The notes beneath the pieces were generated by a model. The model searched no databases and had not been told where the DNA came from. It was given only the letters and a program-made list of their open reading frames with translations. A stretch of 34,018 bases of DNA from Rhodobacterales bacterium (lineage in GTDB: Bacteria; Pseudomonadota; Alphaproteobacteria; Rhodobacterales; Rhodobacteraceae): NCBI GenBank assembly GCA_009993005.1, contig JAACUH010000089.1, forward strand, positions 1-34,018, given 5' to 3'. The number at the start of each line of letters is the position of its first letter. Within the stretch, counting starts at the first letter, position 1. A program made the translations under genes and the position numbers. Below, in pieces: positions 1-8,100 of the stretch.

Positions 1-344
1 GTCGGCACCCGGTCGGACCGGCCACCGGTATCGGCGATCATCAGCGTCATGTCGCTGCGCCCCAGCGCTTGCTGGATGCCCTGAATGATGATGAGGTCGG
101 GCAGGCCCGTGGGCCGGTCGAGGTCAGAAGCGGTCGAGATTGCGCCGGTGATCAGCCCGATCAGCCCCGATTTGTTCGACCGCATCATTCGCGCGGCCGA
201 AGAGGGCACATAGCCCAGCGCGGCGATCGCCTGTTGCACCGCCTCGCGGGTCTGCGCGCCGACCGGCGCGTCGCCGTTCAGCACCCGGCTGACCGTCTTG
301 GGCGACACGCCTGCGCGGCGTGCGACATCATAGATCGTGGCCAT
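1..344 (-). CDS. LacI-family transcriptional regulator, N-terminal part
   Basis: The gene starts at 344 and runs off the left edge, so only about 114 residues are visible. It begins MATIYDVARRAGVSPKTVSR, the classic LacI/GalR helix-turn-helix, followed by the hinge-helix region (LGYVPSSAARMMRSNKSG) and the start of the periplasmic-binding-protein-like sensor domain (GLIGLITGAIS). Proteins of this family repress sugar or nucleoside uptake and catabolism genes and bind as dimers to palindromes. A purine-rich stretch (GGGGGGATCAG) precedes the ATG. The effector cannot be told because most of the sensor domain is missing. The operators at 387-416, 43 bp upstream of the start, suggest autoregulation. 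Confidence 0.93.
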   Translation of the reverse strand, partial: MATIYDVARRAGVSPKTVSRVLNGDAPVGAQTREAVQQAIAALGYVPSSAARMMRSNKSGLIGLITGAISTASDLDRPTGLPDLIIIQGIQQALGRSDMTLMIADTGGRSDRVP

Positions 345-386
345 CTGATCCCCCCGGATGACGGCGCCCTCCAGCGCCGTCTGGTC

Positions 387-416
387 ATGACATCGGTGTC
401 ATGACATCGGTGTCAT
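387..416. promoter_or_regulatory. Two overlapping palindromic operators, probable LacI-family sites
   Basis: The 16-bp sequence ATGACATCGGTGTCAT (arms ATGACA/TGTCAT, spacer TCGG) occurs twice, at 387-402 and 401-416, sharing two bases. A 16-bp palindrome with a central CG is typical of LacI-family operators. The pair lies between the divergent side of the lacI-like gene and the end of the TSUP gene, so autoregulation of the regulator is the simplest reading. The two centres are 14 bp apart. Binding is inferred. Confidence 0.65.
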
Positions 417-472
417 ACCCCGAGTCGCGGCTTTGCGTCAAACTTTTTGTGACGCTGTGTCCTGCCAGGCTG

Positions 473-1234
473 TCAGAGCATGTCCCACAAGAGCCGCAGC
501 GCGAGCGCCGTGGCGGCGACCACCAGCAGCGGCTTGATCAGCCGCGCGCCCACCCGCATCGCCAGCCGCGCGCCGACCCAGGCGCCGGCCATCTGCGCCG
601 CCCCCATGGCAAGGCCCGTGAGCCACCAGGGCGTCGCCACCAGCGCAAAGGCCAGCATCCCGCCGACGTTCGAGGCAAAGTTCAGCAGCTTTGTATGCGC
701 CGTCGCGCGCAGCACGCCAAAGCCTGCCAGCGCCACGAATCCCAGCATGTAGAACGCCCCGGCGCCCGGCCCGACAAGGCCATCGTAAAACCCGATCAGC
801 GGCACCAGCGTGACCATGAACAGCCCCGGCGACAGGCGCTGCGCCCGGTCGATGTCGTCGAGCCCTGGCTTGAACGCAAAGAACAGCGCGATGCCGATCA
901 GCAGCACCGGCAGGCCCAGGCGGATCACATCGGTGGGCAGGCGGCTCGCCAGCAGCGCACCCGCGATGGCGGCGGCAAAGGCCACCAGCGCGGGCCCGGT
1001 CTGGCGCGCGAGGTCCACATGGCCGCCGCGCGCATAGCTCCACGCCGCCATCCCGGCGCCGAAAAGGCCCTGCACCTTGTTCGTGGCCAGCGCTGTGACC
1101 GGCGGCGCGCCGGCCAGCAGCAGCGCGGGCACGGTGATCAGCCCGCCACCGCCTGCGATCGAATCGACAAAGCCCGCGACGAATGCCGCCAGCATCAACA
1201 GCGCCAGCAGGTCGCCCGAAACCTCAAATCCCAC
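473..1234 (-). CDS. TSUP family (TauE/SafE, DUF81) membrane transporter
   Basis: A 253-residue, strongly hydrophobic protein with about eight membrane segments. The N-terminal half carries the family hallmark GFVDSIAGGGGLITVPALL followed by ALATNKVQGLFGAG, and the second half repeats the architecture (GFYDGLVGPGAGAFYMLGFV, LLNFASNVGGMLAF). This is the YfcA-like branch of the sulfite/organosulfonate exporter family in the inner membrane. Substrates vary within the family and cannot be read from sequence. It lies 30 bp downstream of serB on the same strand, so co-transcription is possible. Confidence 0.9.
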   Translation of the reverse strand: MGFEVSGDLLALLMLAAFVAGFVDSIAGGGGLITVPALLLAGAPPVTALATNKVQGLFGAGMAAWSYARGGHVDLARQTGPALVAFAAAIAGALLASRLPTDVIRLGLPVLLIGIALFFAFKPGLDDIDRAQRLSPGLFMVTLVPLIGFYDGLVGPGAGAFYMLGFVALAGFGVLRATAHTKLLNFASNVGGMLAFALVATPWWLTGLAMGAAQMAGAWVGARLAMRVGARLIKPLLVVAATALALRLLWDML

Positions 1235-1264
1235 GCGAAGCGGTCCTTTCTGTCGGATCGCGGC

Positions 1265-2140
1265 TCAGGCCGCGAAATCGCCCTGCGCATAGCCTTGCAG
1301 GTAGAGCAGCGCGGTCAGGTCGCCGTGGTTCACCCGCAGCGCGCATTGCGCGGCGACCACGGGTTTTGCGTGCAACGCCACGCCCGCCCCCGCCAGCCCC
1401 AGCATGCCGAGGTCATTGGCGCCGTCGCCCACCGCCATGACGTCGGCGGGGGTGATGCCCAGCCGCGCGGTGATCTCGTGCAGGGCTGTGACCTTGGCCG
1501 CACGGCCGAGGATCGGGCGGCCCACGTCGCCGGTCAGCCGCCCCTCCGCCACCAGAAGCGTGTTGGCGCGGTGTTCGTCGAACCCCAGTTGCGCCGCAAC
1601 GGCCTGGGTAAAGGCGGTGAACCCGCCCGACACCAGCGCCGCATGCCCGCCCGCAGCCTTTATCGTCGCCACCAGCGCGGCACCGCCGGGCATATAGCTG
1701 ATCCGTTCGGCCAGCACCCGGTCGATCACGCCCGCGTCCATCCCGGCAAGGAGCGCCACCCGCTCGATCAGCGCCGCCTCGAAGTCGATCTCGCCATTCA
1801 TCGCCCGCGCGGTGATGGCCGCCACATGCGCCCCGACGCCCGCCAGATCGGCCAGTTCGTCAATGCATTCCTGCTCGATCATCGTGCTGTCCATGTCGGC
1901 GAGCAGCATCCGCTTGCGCCGCCCGGCACTGGGCTGGATGTTGACGTCGATGCCCTGCGCATCGAGGTCGGCGCGCGCCGTCTCGAATGTGTCGGGCGCG
2001 ACCGGCACGGCGAATTCTGCCGCCTCGGCCACCGCCAGCCAGCGCGCATCGCCACCGCCCCAGGCATTGCGCAGCGCCTCGATCAGCGCCGCATCGAGCG
2101 CAGCCGTGCCGGGCGCAGAGTTGAGAGTGACGGTAAACAT
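1265..2140 (-). CDS. serB: Phosphoserine phosphatase SerB
   Basis: This 291-residue HAD-superfamily enzyme hydrolyses O-phospho-L-serine to serine, the last step of serine biosynthesis. Visible motifs are DMDST at residues 82-86 (Asp82 nucleophile, Asp84 acid/base), the substrate helix around [17 protein letters not shown] at 171-175, and the metal site GDGAND at 238-243. The first 75 residues are the degenerate ACT-like N-terminal domain seen in SerB. The reading frame stays open upstream to 2524, but ATG at 2140 (MFTVTLNS) matches the usual family start. It is divergent from serC, and the intergenic space holds the promoter region of both. Confidence 0.95.
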   Translation of the reverse strand: MFTVTLNSAPGTAALDAALIEALRNAWGGGDARWLAVAEAAEFAVPVAPDTFETARADLDAQGIDVNIQPSAGRRKRMLLADMDSTMIEQECIDELADLAGVGAHVAAITARAMNGEIDFEAALIERVALLAGMDAGVIDRVLAERISYMPGGAALVATIKAAGGHAALVSGGFTAFTQAVAAQLGFDEHRANTLLVAEGRLTGDVGRPILGRAAKVTALHEITARLGITPADVMAVGDGANDLGMLGLAGAGVALHAKPVVAAQCALRVNHGDLTALLYLQGYAQGDFAA

Positions 2141-2259
2141 CGCGGCGCGCTCCGGCTGGGTCAGACGCCGCCCCCTAGCGCGAAATCGCGGCAGACGGAA
2201 CACCCGCCTGCGACAGTTTGTAGCCCCGCGAGCGGCGAAGCTGAAAACGACATCAGGAT

Positions 2260-2366
2260 GCGGGAAAGCGACATTTTCCCGCTTGCGCATCGCCCCGCCG
2301 CCCCTTAACGACACAGGCGGGACACCCCTCCCCAACGGGGGGCGCTTATCTGGAAGGATAGCAGCA
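2260..2366 (+). promoter_or_regulatory. Structured 5' leader of serC (candidate serC RNA motif)
   Basis: Three hairpins precede the serC start. The first is GCGGGAAA(2260-2267)/TTTCCCGC(2275-2282), an 8-bp perfect stem with loop GCGACAT. The second is CCCGCC(2294-2299)/GGCGGG(2316-2321). The third is CCCC(2330-2333)/GGGG(2337-2340). The ribosome-binding sequence GGAAGGA (2352-2358) lies mainly in the loop of a small TATC/GATA stem. A 'serC' RNA motif upstream of serC-serA operons is known in Alphaproteobacteria, and the position fits. Identity with that motif is inferred, not tested by covariance. Confidence 0.5.
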
Positions 2367-3515
2367 ATGACGACGACGACCCCGGCAACGCGGCCGGCCA
2401 ACCCGCGTTTTTCCTCTGGCCCCTGCGCCAAACCCCCCACATGGACGCTCGACGCGCTGGCAGACGCCCCTCTGGGCCGGTCGCACCGCGCCGCAACCGG
2501 CAAGGCCAAGCTCAAGCAAGCCATTGACCTGACAGCCGAAATCCTCGGCGTTCCCGAGGGCTACCGGGTCGGCATCGTGCCCGCGTCTGACACCGGCGCG
2601 GTCGAGATGGCGATGTGGTCGCTGCTGGGCGCGCGCCCGGTCGAGATGGTGGCCTGGGAAAGCTTTGGCGAAGGCTGGGTCACGGACGCGGTCAAGCAAC
2701 TCAAGCTCGACGCCCGCGTGCACCGCGCCGACTATGGCCAGATCGTCGATATGGCGACGCTCGACTATGACCGCGACGTGGTCTTTACCTGGAACGGCAC
2801 CACTTCGGGCGTGCGGATGGCGCATGGTGACATGATCCCCGCGGACCGCGCCGGCCTGACCATCTGTGATGCGACCAGCGCCGCCTTTGCGCAGGATCTG
2901 CCCTGGGACAAGCTCGATGTCGTGACCTTTTCCTGGCAAAAGGTGATGGGTGGCGAGGCCGCGCATGGGATGCTGATCCTGTCGCCCCGCGCTGTCGAAC
3001 GGCTCGAAACACACACCCCCGCCTGGCCGCTGCCCAAGATCTTTCGCCTGACCTCCAAGGGCAAGCTGATCGAGGGGATTTTCGTGGGCGAGACGATCAA
3101 CACGCCCTCCATGCTCGCGGTCGAGGATTACCTCGTCGCGCTGAAATGGGGCCAGGCGATCGGCGGGCTGCCGGCGCTGATGGCGCGGGCCGATGCCAAT
3201 GCGCAGGCGATCTGGGATTTCTGCGCCGCGCGTGACTGGATCGACAACCTGGCGGTGGACCCCGCCACGCGGTCGAATACCTCGGTCTGCCTCAAGTTCA
3301 CCGACCCGCGCATCACCGATGGCGCGGCCTTTGCCAAGGCCGTGGCCAAGCGGCTGGAAACGGAAGGCGCGGCGCTCGACGTGGGCGCCTACCGCGATGC
3401 GCCAGCGGGCCTGCGGATCTGGTGTGGTGCGACCGTCGAACTGGCGGACGTCACGGCGATGCTCGCCTGGCTCGACTGGGCCTTCCAGACCGAGATCGCG
3501 GCGCTTTCTGCCTGA
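2367..3515 (+). CDS. serC: Phosphoserine aminotransferase SerC
   Basis: This 382-residue PLP enzyme transaminates 3-phosphohydroxypyruvate with glutamate to O-phosphoserine. Recognisable segments are the N-terminal [13 protein letters not shown], the RSHRA motif, GTTSGVRM, and the PLP lysine in [14 protein letters not shown]. The length matches the alphaproteobacterial SerC subgroup rather than the shorter E. coli type. The start is ATG 2367, 8 nt after GGAAGGA. The frame is open far upstream, but that part is antisense to serB and has no homology. serA follows after 60 bp, so the two form the first two steps of serine synthesis in one operon. Confidence 0.95.
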   Translation: MTTTTPATRPANPRFSSGPCAKPPTWTLDALADAPLGRSHRAATGKAKLKQAIDLTAEILGVPEGYRVGIVPASDTGAVEMAMWSLLGARPVEMVAWESFGEGWVTDAVKQLKLDARVHRADYGQIVDMATLDYDRDVVFTWNGTTSGVRMAHGDMIPADRAGLTICDATSAAFAQDLPWDKLDVVTFSWQKVMGGEAAHGMLILSPRAVERLETHTPAWPLPKIFRLTSKGKLIEGIFVGETINTPSMLAVEDYLVALKWGQAIGGLPALMARADANAQAIWDFCAARDWIDNLAVDPATRSNTSVCLKFTDPRITDGAAFAKAVAKRLETEGAALDVGAYRDAPAGLRIWCGATVELADVTAMLAWLDWAFQTEIAALSA

Positions 3516-3523
3516 GACACACT

Positions 3524-3544
3524 GCCGGGCGGCCTGCGCCCGGC
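3524..3544 (+). other. Intergenic hairpin between serC and serA
   Basis: GCCGGGC (3524-3530) pairs with GCCCGGC (3538-3544) around a 7-nt loop. No T-tract follows (CCCTCCCC), so it is not a standard intrinsic terminator. It could protect the serC end of the mRNA or tune serA expression. Confidence 0.4.
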
Positions 3545-3575
3545 CCCTCCCCAATTCCATGAAAAGGAGCCCATG

Positions 3576-5171
3576 ATGGCCCCCAAGGTTCTCATTTCCG
3601 ACGAGCTTTCCGACGCTGCCGTGCAGATCTTTCGCGACCGCGGTGTCGAGGTCGATTTCCAGCCCAAGCTCGGCAAGGACAAGGAGGCGCTCGCCGCCGT
3701 GATCGGCCAGTATGACGGCCTCGCCATCCGCTCGGCGACCAAGGCCACGGAAAAGCTGATCGCCGCCGCGACCAACCTCAAGGTGATCGGCCGCGCCGGG
3801 ATCGGCGTCGATAACGTCGATATCCCGGCCGCGTCGAAAAAGGGCATCATCGTGATGAACACGCCCTTTGGCAATTCGATCACCACCGCCGAACATGCGA
3901 TTTCGATGATGCTCGCCGTCGCGCGGCAGATCCCCGAGGCCAATGCCTCGACCCATGCGGGCAAGTGGGAAAAGTCGCGCTTCATGGGGGTCGAGCTCAC
4001 CGGCAAGACGCTGGGCGTGATCGGCGCGGGCAATATCGGGTCGATCGTCTGCGACCGCGCCCGCGGGCTCAAGATGAAGGTGATCGCCTATGATCCTTTC
4101 CTGTCCGAGGACCGCGCCGACCAGTTGGGTGTGGAAAAGGTCACGCTCGACGACCTCTTTGCGCGCGCCGATTTCATCACGCTGCACGTGCCGCTGACCG
4201 ACCAGACCCGCAACATCCTGTCGGCCGAGGCGATTGCAAAGCTCAAGCCCGGGGTGCGGATCATCAACTGCGCGCGCGGCGGTCTGGTGGACGAGGTGGC
4301 GCTGGCCGAGGCGATCAGGTCGGGCCATGTCGCCGGAGCGGCGTTCGACGTGTTCGCCGAGGAACCGGCGACCAATTCGCCGCTCTTCAACCTGCCCAAT
4401 GTCGTGGTCACCCCGCATCTGGGCGCCGCAACGACCGAGGCGCAGGAAAACGTCGCCCTGCAAGTGGCCGAACAGATGGCCGATTACCTGATGACCGGCG
4501 CGGTGAGCAATGCGCTCAACATGCCTTCTGTCACCGCCGAAGAGGCCAAGGTGATGGGGCCATGGATCAAGCTCGCGGGCCATCTGGGCAATTTCGTGGG
4601 CCAGATGACGGACGAGCCGATCACCGCGATCAACGTGCTTTATGACGGCGTGGTCAGCACGATGAACCTCGCCGCGCTCAATTGCGCGGTGATCGCCGGG
4701 ATCATGCGCAAGGCGAACCCCGATGTGAACATGGTCAGCGCCCCGGTGATCGCCAAGGAACGCGGCATCCACCAATCGACCACGCGGCAGGACCAGTCGG
4801 GCGCCTTTGAAGGCTATATCAAGGTGACGGTCGTGACGGAGCTGCGCGAACGGTCGGTCGCGGGCACGGTGTTTTCCGATGGCAAGCCGCGGTTCATCCA
4901 GATCAAGGGGATCAATGTCGATGCCGAGATCGGGGCGAACATGGTCTATACGACCAATGACGACGTGCCCGGCATCATCGGCACTCTGGGCCAGACGATG
5001 GGCGAGAATGGCGTGAACATCGCCAACTTTACCCTCGGTCGCGCCGCGCGTGGCGCCGAGGCCATCGCCATCCTCTATGTCGATGATCCGGTGTCCGAGA
5101 CGGTGCTGGACAAGCTGCGCGCCACGGGCCTGTTCAATCAGGTCAAGGCGCTGGCCTTCGATATGGCGTAA
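3576..5171 (+). CDS. serA: D-3-phosphoglycerate dehydrogenase SerA
   Basis: This 531-residue NAD-dependent dehydrogenase oxidises 3-phosphoglycerate to 3-phosphohydroxypyruvate, the committed step of serine synthesis. The Rossmann motif GVIGAGNIGS is near residue 148. The catalytic triad residues are visible in NCARGGLVDE (Arg about 234), FAEEP (Glu about 263) and TPHLGAAT (His about 281). An intervening ASB domain is followed by a C-terminal ACT domain (DVPGIIGTLGQTMGENGVNI). Two ATGs are adjacent (3573 and 3576). The AGGAG at 3565-3569 is 3 nt from the first and 6 nt from the second, and MAPKVL is the common family start, so 3576 is preferred. Confidence 0.95.
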   Translation: MAPKVLISDELSDAAVQIFRDRGVEVDFQPKLGKDKEALAAVIGQYDGLAIRSATKATEKLIAAATNLKVIGRAGIGVDNVDIPAASKKGIIVMNTPFGNSITTAEHAISMMLAVARQIPEANASTHAGKWEKSRFMGVELTGKTLGVIGAGNIGSIVCDRARGLKMKVIAYDPFLSEDRADQLGVEKVTLDDLFARADFITLHVPLTDQTRNILSAEAIAKLKPGVRIINCARGGLVDEVALAEAIRSGHVAGAAFDVFAEEPATNSPLFNLPNVVVTPHLGAATTEAQENVALQVAEQMADYLMTGAVSNALNMPSVTAEEAKVMGPWIKLAGHLGNFVGQMTDEPITAINVLYDGVVSTMNLAALNCAVIAGIMRKANPDVNMVSAPVIAKERGIHQSTTRQDQSGAFEGYIKVTVVTELRERSVAGTVFSDGKPRFIQIKGINVDAEIGANMVYTTNDDVPGIIGTLGQTMGENGVNIANFTLGRAARGAEAIAILYVDDPVSETVLDKLRATGLFNQVKALAFDMA

Positions 5172-8100
5172 TCAGCCCCGCAGCGCGGCGATCCGCGCGC
5201 GGGCAGAGTTCGACCGGGGCTGCCAGAGGCCCCGGTCGATGGCCTCGGCCAGACGGTCGGCAATCTCGCGCAGGGCGGGGGGGTTGGCTGTGGCGATAAA
5301 GTCGCGCGTGGCGTCATCCTCGAGAAACGCCGCCTCGACGAGGTCAAAGTGGTGCGGCCGCACGGCGCCGGTCGTCGCGGCAAAGGCAAAGAGGTAATCG
5401 ACCGTCGCCGCGATCTCGAAGGCGCCCTTGTAGCCGTGACGCTTGACCCCTTCGATCCACTTGGGGTTCACCACGCGCGAACGGATCACGCGCCCGATCT
5501 CGTCCTCGAGCGTGCGGATCACCGGCCGGTCGGGGCGGGAATGGTCATTGTGATAGACGGGCCGCGCGCGGCCCTGCAGCATGGCGATGGCCGCCGAGGC
5601 GCCCCCTTCGAACTGGTAGTAGTCGTCGCTGTCGAGCAGGTCATGTTCGCGGTTGTCCTGGTTCTGGACCACCGCCTCGACCTGCGCCAGCCGCGCGGCA
5701 AAGCCCGCGTGATCGGCGACACCTTCGGTTGCGGCGCCATAGGCATAGCCGCCCCATTCCAGATAGGCGCGGCCGAGGTCGGCGGGTTCGGCCCAGATCC
5801 GTTCGTCGATCAGCGCCTGGAGCCCCGCGCCATAGGCGCCGGGCTTGGCGCCATAGACGCGGGACAGGGCCGCACCTTCGCGGGCGCGGGTGGCGGCGGG
5901 GTTCTGCGCGGCGGGTTCGTCCAGCGCCTGCACCGCGCGGGCGGCGCTGTCCACCAGGGCGATGAGCTGCGGAAAGGCGTCGCGGAAAAAGCCCGAGACG
6001 CGCAGGGTGACATCGACACGGGGGCGGCCGAGGACGCCGGAGGGCAGAACCTCGAACCCGGTGACGCGGCGGTTGGCGGCGTCCCAGGTGGGTTTGACCC
6101 CCATCAGCGCCAGCGCCTGCGCGATATCGTCGCCGCCGGTGCGCATATTGGCGGTGCCCCAGGCGGTGATGAGCAATGCGCGGGGCCAGTCGCCGTGGTC
6201 CTGGAGGTGTTTTTCCAGCAGCAGGTTGGCGGATTTCCAGCCCAGCGCCCAGGCGGTCGGTGTGGGCACGGCGCGGCTGTCCACCGAGTAGAAGTTGCGC
6301 CCTGTGGGCAGCACGTCGAGCCGTCCGCGCGTGGGCGCGCCGGAGGGACCGGGCGCGATGGCGCGGCCGTCAAGGGCGGTGCGCAAGGCCGCGCCCTCGG
6401 CCGGGCCGCAGGCGCGGATGGCGGGCAGGATGCGGGTTGTGATTTCCTCGAGCACGGCGGCGGATGCGGGGCCGGGCGGTGCCGCTCGCGGCTGCGCCGC
6501 ATCGCCCCACCCCCCGTCCCGCAGGAGCGACTGGGCGAGGGCTTCGAGGCGTTCGACCGTGTCGCCATTGCTGCGCCAGACGCCGGGGCCCGCGAGGGCG
6601 TCGGGCTTTTGTGCGGCGGGGACGGCCATGTCGCAGTCGAGCGGGTCAAGGTCGAGCGCGAGGTCATCCGCCAGCGCACGCAGCAGCGAGGCGTTGCGTC
6701 CGCGCCCGTCGCCGCGCGCGATGCGGGCGAGCGCGATGGCGAGGTCGCTCTCTTGCTGGCCGGTGGGAGAGCGGCCGAAAATGTGCAGCCCGTCGCGGAT
6801 CTGCGCCTCCTTGAGGTCGCAGAGATAGGTGTCGATGCGGGTGAGGTTCGCCGTGTCGTCTGCCGGGGCGCAGCCTGCATCCTGCGCCAGCCCGGTGGTG
6901 GCGGCGAGCGACAGGATCTGGTCGCGCAGCAGCGCGGCGCGGCGTGGGTCGGTCGCGGCGGCCTCGTAATATTCGTCCACCAGCGCCTCGAGGTCGCGCA
7001 GGGGGCCGTAGGTTTCGGCGCGGGTGAGCGGCGGGGTCAGGTGATCGACGATCACCGCCTGCGCGCGGCGTTTGGCCTGGGTGCCCTCGCCCGGGTCGTT
7101 GACGATGAAGGGATAGACATGCGGCGTCGGGCCGAGCGCGACCTCGGGCCAGCAGGTCTGCGACAGCGCGACAGCCTTGCCCGGCAGCCATTCGAGGTTG
7201 CCGTGCTTGCCCATGTGGACGATGGCATCGGCGCCCCAGTGGTGACGCAGCCAGAAGTGGAAGGCGAGGTAGTGGTGCGGCGGCACGAGGTCGGGGGAAT
7301 GGTAGGTCTCGGTCGGGTCGATATTGTACCCGCGGGCGGGTTGCAGCCCGACGATGACATTGCCGAAACGGTGGATCGACAGGGCGAAGCCTGCGCTTTT
7401 GGAGGCTTCGGATGCCTTCGGCGAGGATATTTGTTGCAAGATGAAGGGGTCAGCTTCTGGAGTGCCCCAGCGTGTTGTAATTTGATTTTTGATGTCCCAG
7501 GGGAGGTTATCGAAGTACTTGTTGTAAGTGGCGAGGGGCAGTATCTCGCCTCCCTCGCGGTGGGCGCGGTCGGTGAGCCAGTTGGTCGGGCCGGCCATCA
7601 GGCGGGTCATCAGGGCGGCGCTGTCGGCGGGCAGATCCTTTAGCGCGTAGCCCGCCTCGGCCAGCAGGTGCAGCGCCTGGACCGTCGCGGCGGGGGTGTC
7701 GAGGCCGACGCCATTGGCCAGGCGCCCGTCCTTGTTGGGGTAATTGGCGAGGATGATCGCGACCTTGCGTGCGGCGGGCGGGGTGGTGCGCAGGCGGGCC
7801 CAGTTGGCGGCGAGAGCGGCGGTAAAGTCGATGCGGTCGCCCAGCGGCTGGTGGGTCGCGATGGGGCATTGCGTGGCCTCGTCAAAGAACGCCTCGCCCT
7901 TGAAGCTGATCGCGCGGGCGAGGATGCGGCCATCGACCTCGGGCAGGGCCACGTTCATTGCGATGTCGCGGCCGGAGAGGCCTTGCGTGCCGGCAGCCCA
8001 GGCGGCCTCGGTCCCGCCCGACAGGATCACCTGGAACACCGGGGCGGCATTGGCGGCAGCGCTGGCGAGCGGGTTTTGCGGGCTGTCGTCGCCGTCATGC

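Noticed and set aside
401-2308. Long plus-strand open frame over the TSUP and serB genes
   Set aside because: It is antisense to two well-recognised genes, has Arg/Gln/His-rich low-complexity translation and no family motif; this is a GC-rich shadow.
2346-4775. 809-codon minus-strand frame opposite serC and serA
   Set aside because: No recognisable domain, His/Arg/Gly-rich composition typical of antisense translation, and both serC and serA carry full motifs.
5349-7643. 764-codon plus-strand frame opposite cobN
   Set aside because: Antisense to a clear CobN; composition bias and lack of motifs mark it as a shadow.
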